From positions 181,505 through 245,504 of the forward strand of contig NW_013657633.1 in NCBI RefSeq assembly GCF_000142905.1: a stretch of 64,000 nt of DNA, written 5' to 3'. Below, piece by piece: positions 38,101 to 44,914 of this stretch. Position 1 is the first letter of the stretch; the number at the start of each line of letters is the position of its first letter. The notes under the pieces are model-generated. The model made no database searches and was not told the DNA's origin. It saw nothing but the letters and a program-made list of their open reading frames with translations. Both the position numbers and the translations under genes were made by a program. The stretch comes from Thecamonas trahens ATCC 50062 (Eukaryota; Apusozoa; Apusomonadida; Apusomonadidae).

Positions 38101-40461
38101 ACTTTGGTCCACATTGCTGCAGCCCTCGCTCAGACTGGCATCCTCGCACCTGCACTGGCAGTCTCAGCACCCGAACTTTGGCTTCCGGCCTCCACCTCGG
38201 ATGGTCGCACCGTGTATCCCATCGAATGGTCCCTGGTCTATGGGCAGTCGCTCCCGGCTGCATCGGCAGCCGGCAATGCCGCCGGCCGAACCGCCGAGGC
38301 CATGGCCGTTGCTCTCCTTGATGCCGACGTTGCCCACACACTCTCTGCGGCTCACTCGGAGCCATCACGCGTTGTTCCGCTCGTGGCACGCGCCGCAGCG
38401 CGCGGGTACTGGACCCTGCTCGAGCGTCTGGTCGGCGCAGGCGCCCTTCTCGATGACTCAGCAGTCGTCCCAAGCAACGAGCAGTGGAGCTACGCCGACC
38501 GGGCGCAGAGCCTCTGGCACATCCTCCACTTTGCTGCTGCCGCTGGCCACGATGACGCGGTGCGATTTCTTCTTGACGCCGGCGCCTCCCCGTTTGTCAC
38601 CGATGCCTCCGACCACATGCCGCTGTACTACGCCTCGGTCCGCGGCAAGCACGGCGCAGTCCGACTGCTGCTGCAGGCTGTCCTGGGTCAGCTCTCGCCT
38701 TCCGGCGACGCCGAGCCGTCGAGCCAGAGCCTCGACATGGCGTACGATGCCCTGATCGAGGTGTGTGAAGGCGGTGGTTACTACGCGGTTGTCGAAGTCG
38801 CTGCCGGCGTCTGGCCCGGCGCCTACGACGCGCTCCGCCAAGTCCCCCGTTGGTGGCAGCCGGTCATCGAAGGTGCCGTTCGTGCGGGCTCGGTTCGCGC
38901 TCTCACCGTTCTCCTTGATGCCCTCGACGACGCCGACGTAGCCTGGGCGAGCTACACCTCGCCAGGCTCGGGCTCGCCACTTTTGTACCAAGCTGCCAGC
39001 CGCGGGCGGCTCGGCGCGTGCATGGTCCTCATCAAGCGCGGCGCTGACCTTGCCCTCGGTTTCACCACAGCCCATGGTGAGACTGTCCTCCACTGGATGT
39101 ACGCTCACGGCATGGTTCTGGCGCTGGCAGCCATCGAGCACGCTGTGTCCGGCGATCCTGACCTGCGTGCTGCGCTCGACAAAGCCCGGTCAGGTCCCGC
39201 TGCCGAGAGTCTGCGGGTTTACGCAGCAGGAATGGGTCATGCAAGCCTTGTCGGCGGCATCCGGGACGACGCTGAGCTACAGGGCTGGTTCTCGCGGCAA
39301 ATGGCCGCCAACGCGGTCACGATTGCCACTGGCCACGCGGAGGACAGTAGTGCAAAAGCCTCTGCAGTTGCTCCTGCTGCCTCCATGGGCTCGCTCGTCG
39401 CCGCAGCACGAAGTGGCGCCTTGGCTGTTGTCGAGGCCCGGCTGGCCGCCGGCGATCTCGCAAACGGCACTAGTCGCAGTGAGAGCCCGCTCATTGCTGC
39501 ATCTCGGATGGGTCATACCAAAGTTGTCGCTGCCCTCCTCCGCGCCGGCGCCGCAGTCGACCGGAGCTGCATGTGCCTTCCGAGCACCGCGCTCCTTGCA
39601 GCGCTCGACGGGCGCCACGAGGACACAGCCGCAGTCCTGCTAGAGGCCGGCGCGTCGCCGCGGCGCGCCGATGCAGAGACCGGAAATACCCCGCTGCATG
39701 TGGCGGCAACTCACGGTCTCTATGACAGCGTGATGCGGCTGTTCATGCTCGGCGCCCCGCTTGACGCCCGCAACAAGCTCGGCAAGTCGCCGATGTATTA
39801 TGCGGTCGCCATGGGCCACGCGCCAGTCGTCCAGCTCCTACGTGAAGAGGGTGTCGAGCTCGGTGACGACGAGGACGCAGTTGTCCAGCCGAGAATGGCC
39901 GGTCTGGCGTCACATGCGGCTGCCCTCGACGTCGATGGCTCTGCTGCCGCCTCACGCCTCACGGCAGCCGACGTCCGCCACGTCGTCGACCTCGAGCGCC
40001 GTGCCGCCTCGCCTGCTCACGCTCCGAGTGCGACAACTCACTCCACGCGCTTGGCTGCCATTTCAGATATTGACGCCGCCCTCGACCAGATCGAAGCAAC
40101 CGGCGTCGGCGGCGTGGCAGTCGCCGTCGACCGAGCCTCTTTCTACGCCGCCCTTCCTTCGCTCAGCGAGCGACAGCGCGCAGTCACGCTTCTCCCGACC
40201 TCGCTCGTCCTCGGGCGCATTGGCCAGGCCTGGGAACGGCTTGGCCCGGACGCGCCCGCTCTGCGTGTCGAGCTCTCATTTGCGGCGCGGATCGGCGAGA
40301 TTGGCGCCACTGCTGCCCTCGACAGTGATGGCGGGCTGATCGTCGTGGCTGACCGGGTCTGCATCCGGCCAGACTCGGTCGAGGCTGCATCTGACAATGC
40401 AATTGCTGCGGCCATCCGCCGCGTCATTGCGCACCCTGCCGACTCGGCGGACAGCAAATGA
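32158..40461 (+). CDS. Giant ankyrin-repeat protein
   Basis: An uninterrupted 2,767-codon gene. The first ~130 residues are Pro/Ser-rich with an Ig/fibronectin-like strand pattern (LPLYVWIDS, CTLHARLGSVFG), and residues about 230-310 have an SH3/ubiquitin-like flavour. Clear ankyrin repeats follow in blocks. One lies around residues 505-720 (SGRTPLHMAAVAGHPAVLAA, RTALHAAALSGSTACVKALL, GRTPLHEAVYANHVHVIDLL) and another around 820-870. More lie around 2110-2180 (HILHFAAAAGHDDAVRFLL) and 2420-2570. Between them are long stretches of degenerate ankyrin-like helical pairs. A run of 12 Asp sits near residue 1690. No kinase, SOCS, transmembrane or death domain is seen, so the role is probably scaffolding. 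Composition is uniform throughout, so it reads as one native gene, not a fusion artefact. Confidence 0.9.
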   Translation: MPALLSSPPPSPAPPPYSLDTASLHLPHPPPHTPLTLSLTTPDSSPASLPLYVWIDSADSSTPLPAPSPVPAPAPDGVIRLALPPLPPRAACTLHARLGSVFGPRLPGTPLAFTVAAEPNASSSPPSSPLPSSPPAIPAWDASPDTLHARHKARRARMRAAVAADASVSARAARLACSRTNYDSKAAALEWLAARAAAPPSLPPLPAAVSVTIVADGHSAALPLAVIHDIDPAASLADIRAAALTANPLLASAVFVNRSVARSAAIVPLASEPGTPAASLFPVWRCYRYHAAAATASPSRRSPAERCWGPAHLLHHSTCPRAAPLPPSDDMVWDPDASPCRVAAVVVTFPQDTPPHAGHLLADAVRLVDVDAAAALIARLSPAELAAALSWRDIAGLTPLHVALTPRSMTEAARAMAHASPARPAPRAHLSFSSSSSSGDDELLELLDADSPSPSDTASLPGASASGPSPLVDVVALVERMAALVTVLLDALASLPPLLATAVLATKDASGRTPLHMAAVAGHPAVLAAFGIAVNSPSPLAPLLPVALAATDATGANPLHAALYAGYSDLYPSLLAAAGPQTARSIALAEDIHGHSPRSLFAAAVGDLVAAAGTGDDALLAQLLATEQLVGEVDTSIAARDALERTALHAAALSGSTACVKALLAAGAAPDTCDWRHDTPLHLAAGQGHEDVIALLLNAPAGADIASLPNAAGRTPLHEAVYANHVHVIDLLASASPAALAVFDNIEHAPLHAACAAGSLDLVSALVESGHADINARAPLSSSPPLSPHRPKMPARLRKHLASYAPPLPSRCPAPSSGPSPLAVAVAAGHGVVVKYLLEHRAHIRVRDAHGCSLFQLACRRGHLRIASLLAFHTADPHVLVATSTSSARLSASSRSLGLHSASPFRSDSLHASWSPGSDQSSLRAQLRDVNAARAANSANSATPLQVSAQVHALDRSTPSKVCPTSRAALAILLPARDIPIWASFLHAELAAGNLPLFSLLFSVGYTLAQSDLAVAAAAGHRSLVALCIRAAHNSLTPAALDDALIAAAAAGHVDVLDELIDAPLFAAVADSTPALRAALRASRPDAASRLLTAGVPAVYDKDVADHPLVLAITHGELALASLVLNHPSLVLDAPAAATAIVYACARAMDDLVVALANGGVSLQARLPLPTSVSLLASASQFVGDEAPVGIVPILVARRRYDVFTALASAFPSQLTPDFVVSSLDISALIHHEALPFLAWLLARSNPSTLALPNDPSFAVYATPNATLPAEPHVDRHSAESLVAPVAAACIAPGTITPVVPVALAVLDLGSTPCLGYTASRKEARNAIRALLRLSTDIALAVLGTATWLHAALLVGDVDSASLLIDLGLAPLDSSVLLIIAATAAPDRACLDLLDRRGLHRLELSPDPDELNTFVHATEHAIVLAAHHGNTDGLRRALDIYSSLWSFEHIGATRFSAGALRAAFSSVFAAAPSLSSDRQRRAGDDDAVLACCDIIISYAVQELHADFAPAASVTAFSLPHLWSFSPLAVLLCSAQPQPLAFARIRSPRAEDLACRLWAHTQPQDFSQAAYLALSDVIALAASAGWHVLLKLVIVDTQWSSQILTLGASSPILPRPQRRALDLALGREALAVVADLAPWIEVNFVDNVETLTEAAIVIRPVPGFKPPMIHDRIYVVEQLSRVLPASIVLDDDDDDDDDDDDNEEIEVARLALGNTMHTLGVWGLAKAHRKCSALLEHMLANGQVRGSACSIALHPLVVGGRLPLVVQMLAAGVPGGPNLRDALNSFTRDEPGMVGMRQKLVRLLSLIGGWSGTVSQAALPLIARRAPLAPIAALGIATLADLEPAAGSQVVAGWSMLHQLAIEGNDRMLQMVVDALGRERAQTEACATASNGLTPLAAAMLGGHPASALVLEPHCSDLHLLGEAAATGLATSIAPDMIAVVSRMLARTGPAGLACAASPLAGVLLFGEDDATADLAEHVIKPTLVHIAAALAQTGILAPALAVSAPELWLPASTSDGRTVYPIEWSLVYGQSLPAASAAGNAAGRTAEAMAVALLDADVAHTLSAAHSEPSRVVPLVARAAARGYWTLLERLVGAGALLDDSAVVPSNEQWSYADRAQSLWHILHFAAAAGHDDAVRFLLDAGASPFVTDASDHMPLYYASVRGKHGAVRLLLQAVLGQLSPSGDAEPSSQSLDMAYDALIEVCEGGGYYAVVEVAAGVWPGAYDALRQVPRWWQPVIEGAVRAGSVRALTVLLDALDDADVAWASYTSPGSGSPLLYQAASRGRLGACMVLIKRGADLALGFTTAHGETVLHWMYAHGMVLALAAIEHAVSGDPDLRAALDKARSGPAAESLRVYAAGMGHASLVGGIRDDAELQGWFSRQMAANAVTIATGHAEDSSAKASAVAPAASMGSLVAAARSGALAVVEARLAAGDLANGTSRSESPLIAASRMGHTKVVAALLRAGAAVDRSCMCLPSTALLAALDGRHEDTAAVLLEAGASPRRADAETGNTPLHVAATHGLYDSVMRLFMLGAPLDARNKLGKSPMYYAVAMGHAPVVQLLREEGVELGDDEDAVVQPRMAGLASHAAALDVDGSAAASRLTAADVRHVVDLERRAASPAHAPSATTHSTRLAAISDIDAALDQIEATGVGGVAVAVDRASFYAALPSLSERQRAVTLLPTSLVLGRIGQAWERLGPDAPALRVELSFAARIGEIGATAALDSDGGLIVVADRVCIRPDSVEAASDNAIAAAIRRVIAHPADSADSK
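37222..37260 (+). repeat. GAC/GAT triplet run coding poly-Asp
   Basis: Thirteen consecutive GAC or GAT codons within the ankyrin gene, read as an acidic spacer. On the other strand it reads poly-Val/Ser and is not a gene. Confidence 0.85.
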
Positions 40462-40573
40462 ACCGTCCCACGTTGTGCCGTGGCAGAGTTGTGGTGCGGT
40501 TCTTGCGCCTGCGTTGATCGCCCGTTCTCCACTTTGGCTGTCGTCGCATGAGTGACCACCCAACCCCACCGCC

Positions 40574-41922
40574 ATGCCCCCCCCGCCCCTCACCACCGCC
40601 ACCCCCACATCTACCGCATCATGGCTCTTCTGCACCAGATGTTGCACTCCGCTCGACAGTAGCGATGCCGTACGTCTTGTCCACATCTTCCACTGTCGCC
40701 CGAAAACGCAACCTGATCGCGATCACCGCCGATCGCTGCCGTCATCGCCGCTGCCCCCCCCCCCCCCCCAGTCCATCACACACAACCCACAACCTGCATC
40801 CCCTCTATCCCTTCCATCCCCCCCCCCCCCCCCCCCCATTGTCCCTACCAATCGGTNNNNNNNNNNNNNNNNNNNNNNNNNNNNNNNNNNNNNNNNNNNN
40901 NNNNNNNNNNNNNNNNNNNNNNNNNNNNNNNNNNNNNNNNNNNNNNNNNNNNNNNNNNNNNNNNNNNNNNNNNNNNNNNNNNNNNNNNNNNNNNNNNNNN
41001 NNNNNNNNNNNNNNNNNNNNNNNNNNNNNNNNNNNNNNNNNNNNNNNNNNNNNNNNNNNNNNNNNNNNNNNNNNNNNNNNNNNCCCCGCCCCCCCCCCCC
41101 TCCCCTTTTCACGACCTTTTCCAGTCACCCTTCTTCATCTCCCGGTGCAAGCACCTGGCATGTGCCGGGTGCATGACCGACGCCGCCACCCGCTCGGCGA
41201 CCGGCCCATGCCCCGCATGCGGAACGCGTACCGTCTTCTGTCGGCTCTCGTCGTCTGATCCGCCGGCATCTCGCCCGCCGTCAGTTGCCGAGCTCTTTGC
41301 GCCGCCGCTCCCGCTGCTCGAGCAGGCTGTGACCAACTTCAAGTTCCAGCTTCGGCAGGCTCTCGTCCTTGCCTCGCGCTACGCCGACCACGCCGCCGTC
41401 GCGCAGCGGGCGCATCGCGCGGCATCACGTGCCACCTCGCTCATCGACAAGTACAAAGAGAAGAATGCGGCGCTCGAGGCTGCCGCCCGCACCGCTACCA
41501 GCCGCATCGCCGCGCTCGAGGCTGAGCTTGGTGTGCCGGCCTCGCGCGCGTCGTCGCGTCGTCGTCACCACGAGCCCCAGCAGGAGCGGACCCACCTCCC
41601 GTCGCGGGTCTCACACCCTCGCTCGCATCTCCGCGACTTTGACTTTAGTGGCAGGGCCGGCGGCAGCAGTAGCGGATCGGGCACAGTAGTGGCCGCCGGT
41701 CCGTCACCACCCAAACGGCGGCAGCGTCCGCTCCCGGGCCCCATGCCGATTGCTGCCGCTTTCCACCAGCATCGCTCGCCGCCACGATCTGTCCAGCGCT
41801 CGCGGCAGGCGTTTCCAACCACGCCAGACACGGTGGCGCGGCTACCGCCGTTTCGGCGGCCGCAGACAACGGCCGCGCTCTCGCGGTACGCCCGGCAGCA
41901 CCGGCCGTACGTCCGCCGCTGA
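40574..41922 (+). CDS. Zip3/RNF212/HEI10-family RING E3 ligase, intron contains assembly gap
   Basis: Exon 1 40574-40669 and exon 2 41125-41922 join in phase 0 (297 residues). The donor is GTACGT; the acceptor is TTTTCCAG after a C-rich tract. Joining them completes a RING that neither exon has alone. Exon 1 gives WLFCTRCCTPLDSSDA (first Cys pair). Exon 2 gives SPFFISRCKHLACAGC (C-x-H-x2-C-x2-C) and GPCPACG (last pair). A coiled coil (about residues 115-165) and a Ser/Arg/Pro-rich tail follow, the RING-coiled-coil-basic tail plan of RNF212/ZHP-3/Zip3. These proteins mark meiotic crossover sites on the synaptonemal complex as SUMO or ubiquitin ligases. The 227-base N run lies wholly in the intron. 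The start at 40574 gives a Pro/Thr-rich leader before the first cysteine, slightly longer than usual. Confidence 0.78.
40857..41083. other. Assembly gap (227 N)
   Basis: The gap is bordered by poly-C tracts (about 40820-40838 on the left and 41084-41100 on the right). It falls inside the inferred intron of the RING gene, so no coding sequence is likely to be lost. The true length is unknown. Confidence 0.95.
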
Positions 41923-41942
41923 AGCTTAAACTCCGCCGTCGC

Positions 41943-43214
41943 TCACCGCATGCGGTCAAAGTTGACCAGCGAGTACGAAATCCATTGCGGGTTCTTGGAC
42001 GCGCCCGGGCCGTCGACAAGCCGCACCTTGATAGGATACGGCGATTCGCCAAAGAACGGAAGCCACTCGCGGATCTTGGCGGTCGGAAATGGACCGTACA
42101 CCTCTTGCGGCTCCTTGAGAATGGCATATTCCCACATGCACGTCGCTGACGGCCCGCTCGCTTCGCTTGCGACCGTTCTGGAGCTGGCCGCGTCCATCGC
42201 CGCCACATCGGCCTCGACGTCTTCACGACGCTTGGTAAAGATCGAGTGATCGCCCGCCGACTCGAGCAGGTTTGAGGTGAGTTCGGTGATGGCGTCAAAG
42301 CTCGAGCGGTCGCCCGCGGCCTTGGTCCGGTTGAGCGCCGCGACCGCCGTTTCTCCAGGCTGCAGTAGAGCGAGGAGCTCGGATCGCATAGCCCGGACCC
42401 CGCCCCGGGTCAGGCTTTCTGCCGGCTCGTTGTCAAATGCTGCAGTCGATGAGACGCGTGGGGCGGCAGCAGAGACTGGCACGGCCTCGTCGACCTCGGC
42501 CAGCCATCCGTCGCGCCCGCCGAGGCCCTCGACATCGTCCTCGCTGGCGTCGTCGTCCGCGAGCGCGTGGTAGTTCCCGGCCTCGTCAAAGTAGCCCTCG
42601 CGCATCTCGTCGCGGACGTTGAACGGCTCCAGCCGGACGCCGTCCTCGGTCATCTCAGCCTCAGGCCCATCCTCTTCGGCGGCCCCCAGCTCGCGGCGGA
42701 CGCGCTCTCTCGCGCGGCGCCGAGCAGCAACTGCAGCGGCGGCGGCGCCGGATGAACCGTCCTCGCGAATGTCGCCAAAGAGACCATCATCCGAGTCCTC
42801 GTCACCGGCGGCGGCGCCATCATCGACCTCGTCGCCGTCATCGTCATCGCTCCCGCTTCCGCTCGCCGGGCCGGCAGCTGGGCGGGCAGTCGGCACGCCG
42901 CGGTCGTCCAAGCCCTCGGCGCGGGCGATCCGCGCCGCCCGCGCCGCCCGCTGGGCACGGGCCAGCTCCTCAGCCTCGTCAGCAACCATGTAGGCAGCGC
43001 GGGCCTGCTCGACCTTGACCGCCGCCTCGGCCGCCGCCGCCGCCGCCGCCACCACCGCTCCGTCGTCCTCGTCCAGGCCATGCCCATTGGCGACGGGCTC
43101 GGGGCCGCCGCCCTGCCCGCCCGCCACCAGCCCGCGTGCCCGCTTGGCGCTCGTCCCGTCGTCGTCGTCTGACTCGAGGCCTGCTGCAAGCGGGTTCCCG
43201 CGTCGGCGCTTCAT
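41943..43214 (-). CDS. CD2BP2: CD2BP2/Lin1, GYF-domain protein of the U5 snRNP
   Basis: A U5 (tri-)snRNP assembly factor that binds Pro-rich partners and PRPF6/DIM1. The ATG at 43214 begins MKRRRGNPLAAGLESDDDD, a basic-acidic start typical of the family. The conserved central stretch is VRLEPFNVRDEMREGYFDEA then GNYHALADDD, with DGWL a little later. The second conserved block (LLQPGETAVAALNRTKA) corresponds to LLLPRETVAGALRRL in animals. The C-terminal GYF domain shows WEYAILKEPQEVYGPFPTAK and ends in a family-like IDFD-type close (LVNFDRMR). At 423 residues it is longer than human CD2BP2 (341) owing to Asp/Glu/Ala-rich linkers. It converges with the RING gene, with 20 bases between stops. 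Confidence 0.92.
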   Translation of the reverse strand: MKRRRGNPLAAGLESDDDDGTSAKRARGLVAGGQGGGPEPVANGHGLDEDDGAVVAAAAAAAEAAVKVEQARAAYMVADEAEELARAQRAARAARIARAEGLDDRGVPTARPAAGPASGSGSDDDDGDEVDDGAAAGDEDSDDGLFGDIREDGSSGAAAAAVAARRRARERVRRELGAAEEDGPEAEMTEDGVRLEPFNVRDEMREGYFDEAGNYHALADDDASEDDVEGLGGRDGWLAEVDEAVPVSAAAPRVSSTAAFDNEPAESLTRGGVRAMRSELLALLQPGETAVAALNRTKAAGDRSSFDAITELTSNLLESAGDHSIFTKRREDVEADVAAMDAASSRTVASEASGPSATCMWEYAILKEPQEVYGPFPTAKIREWLPFFGESPYPIKVRLVDGPGASKNPQWISYSLVNFDRMR

Positions 43215-43281
43215 CTCCTGCTCTGCCTGGCCTGCTGAGTGGAGTGGAGTCGTCCAGTCGGCCGCCTCTGCCCGCCGCCCG

Positions 43282-43372
43282 CCGAGTCGGTGCCGCCCCA
43301 CTCGCCGGCCGAGTCGGTGCCGCCCCACTCGCCGGCCGAGTCGGTGCCGCCCCACTCGCCCGCCGAGTCGAT
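43282..43372. repeat. 27-bp tandem repeat in a divergent 5' region
   Basis: Three full copies and a partial fourth of a 27-base unit beginning CCGAGTCGGTGCCGCCCC; the last copies carry small changes. It lies between CD2BP2 and the gene at 43469 and produces repeated peptides in spurious ORFs on both strands. Confidence 0.88.
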
Positions 43373-43468
43373 GCCACCTGCCAAGCCCGCGCTACTCAAG
43401 TCAGCGTCGCCCCCCCCTTCCCCCCCCCCTCTCCCTCACCGTCTCTCCGCCCACCCCTCTCCCCTGGC

Positions 43469-44878
43469 ATGCATCCGGCACTGAGCCCCATTGCAGATGG
43501 AGGACGGCGGAGAGGGGCGTACGCCCTGGCCGGGCGGCCGAAGACCACGGCGTTGGTACCTTCTGTCGCCCGGCCGGACCTCTCCGCCCTGCGCTTCAAG
43601 GGCCATCCGCTGATGGTGGCGCCGACACGGACCAAGGGCGAGCACCCGACCATTCCGGGCCTGTATCACATGGCGCTCAAGCGGAGCGTAGGCAAGGGCA
43701 AGTGGCGCACCGTCGTCACCGGCTGGTTCGGCCCGGCAGAGATCGAGTCCATCGCCGTCGCCCTCTCCCGGGCAGAGATCTCCCTCGCCGACATCGACAC
43801 TGTCTGGCTCGCTTCCACCTCGTCGCCTGCTGCTGCTCCCTCGCCGCCCGCTTCATCAGCCGCCGCATTGTGTCCGCAGCCGCTGGCAGTGATCGGTCCG
43901 GCTGGTCCGCCTCCACAGGCGGGGAGCTGGGCGCTTGTTCCGCCGGACACTACCGTTGTGTTCAACGGGTACCACATGTTTAGCAATCCTATCCATGCGG
44001 TTGTCGATCGTGAGCGTGGCTTCCGCGCCCTCGACCCAGTCCCAGTCCTCTACTGGTACATCAAGGCTGGGAACGTTCCCATCGCCGACGGCTGGTTCGG
44101 CCCTGATGAGCTGCTTCCGCGCGTGGCCGCCGCTTGCCAGGACGACAACGTCCACAGTAAGTATGTTCCTTCCGTTGCTTCCACCTGCAGCGCCTTTGCT
44201 GCGCCCTTCAACGAACCGCTTCCCCTCGAGGATCCGCGCCACGTCGATGTCCGCAAGCGGCGGACGGATCAAGTCCGCATCCTGCCCGAGGCTTCCCGCG
44301 CGCCCGTTCCAGACTCGGTCGACTTTTCCCTCGACAACTACTGGCTCTACGGCCTGCCGCTGACTACCAGTCTCACCGTGGCCTCGGGCATGCATCCTGT
44401 TGTTCGCGAGGCAGCTTACGTGCATGTTGTGTTGTCGCAGATGGGCGGCCGCGCGCTGTGGTGTGGCTGGGCTACTCCGCATGAGACCCGCTACGTGGCA
44501 TACTGCCTTGTACGCGACGCGGCTATCGCGTACGCTGTTGATGCCGGCTCGGCGCTCCACTCGCAGCTCGACGCTCAACTCAAGCTCCTCCCTGATCCAG
44601 CCTCCCTTTCTTCGCTTGATCTAGACGTACCAGGCGATATGTCGCTCAAGCTCACCCTCGATGCGAATGCAGGCGTCCGCCCTCGCCCGAACCGTCCGCC
44701 GCAGTACCGATTCAAGGTGTATGATGCGAATTGGAATCTGCTCGACAAGCCGCGGTGGGCCTCGGTCGACTCGCTTGCCTCTGTCATCGCCACCGCCAAG
44801 AACCGGCTCAAGCGGCTCCGCGCTGCCGCTGGCTCTCCGTCTCGTCCTGCCAAGCGCATCAAGTCGTCGCGTCCTTGA
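43469..44878 (+). CDS. Unknown protein with GYF-like WFGP motifs
   Basis: 469 residues, not assigned to a known family. Two segments contain an aromatic pair followed by GWFGP and an acidic residue: WRTVVTGWFGPAEIESI and YWYIKAGNVPIADGWFGPDE. This pattern resembles GYF or GYF_2 domains (W-x-Y ... GPF/GPx). A third, weaker copy may be at ALWCGWATPHETRYVAY. The C-terminus is basic (LKRLRAAAGSPSRPAKRIK) and looks like a nuclear localisation signal. Longer in-frame sequence exists upstream, but it overlaps CD2BP2 on the other strand, so the ATG at 43469 is chosen. It shares a 254-base divergent promoter with CD2BP2, itself a GYF protein. The GYF link is suggestive only. Confidence 0.6.
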   Translation: MHPALSPIADGGRRRGAYALAGRPKTTALVPSVARPDLSALRFKGHPLMVAPTRTKGEHPTIPGLYHMALKRSVGKGKWRTVVTGWFGPAEIESIAVALSRAEISLADIDTVWLASTSSPAAAPSPPASSAAALCPQPLAVIGPAGPPPQAGSWALVPPDTTVVFNGYHMFSNPIHAVVDRERGFRALDPVPVLYWYIKAGNVPIADGWFGPDELLPRVAAACQDDNVHSKYVPSVASTCSAFAAPFNEPLPLEDPRHVDVRKRRTDQVRILPEASRAPVPDSVDFSLDNYWLYGLPLTTSLTVASGMHPVVREAAYVHVVLSQMGGRALWCGWATPHETRYVAYCLVRDAAIAYAVDAGSALHSQLDAQLKLLPDPASLSSLDLDVPGDMSLKLTLDANAGVRPRPNRPPQYRFKVYDANWNLLDKPRWASVDSLASVIATAKNRLKRLRAAAGSPSRPAKRIKSSRP

Positions 44879-44902
44879 CAACGAGAGCAGGCAGTTGTTT
44901 CC

Positions 44903-44908
44903 TTTAAA
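44903..44908. terminator. Shared TTTAAA element between convergent genes
   Basis: A palindromic TTTAAA in CCTTTAAACG lies between the stops at 44878 (plus) and 44915 (minus). Read on either strand it gives TTTAAA within about 25 bases of the stop, so it may serve as polyadenylation signal for both. The role is inferred from recurrence. Confidence 0.4.
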
Positions 44909-44914
44909 CGAATT

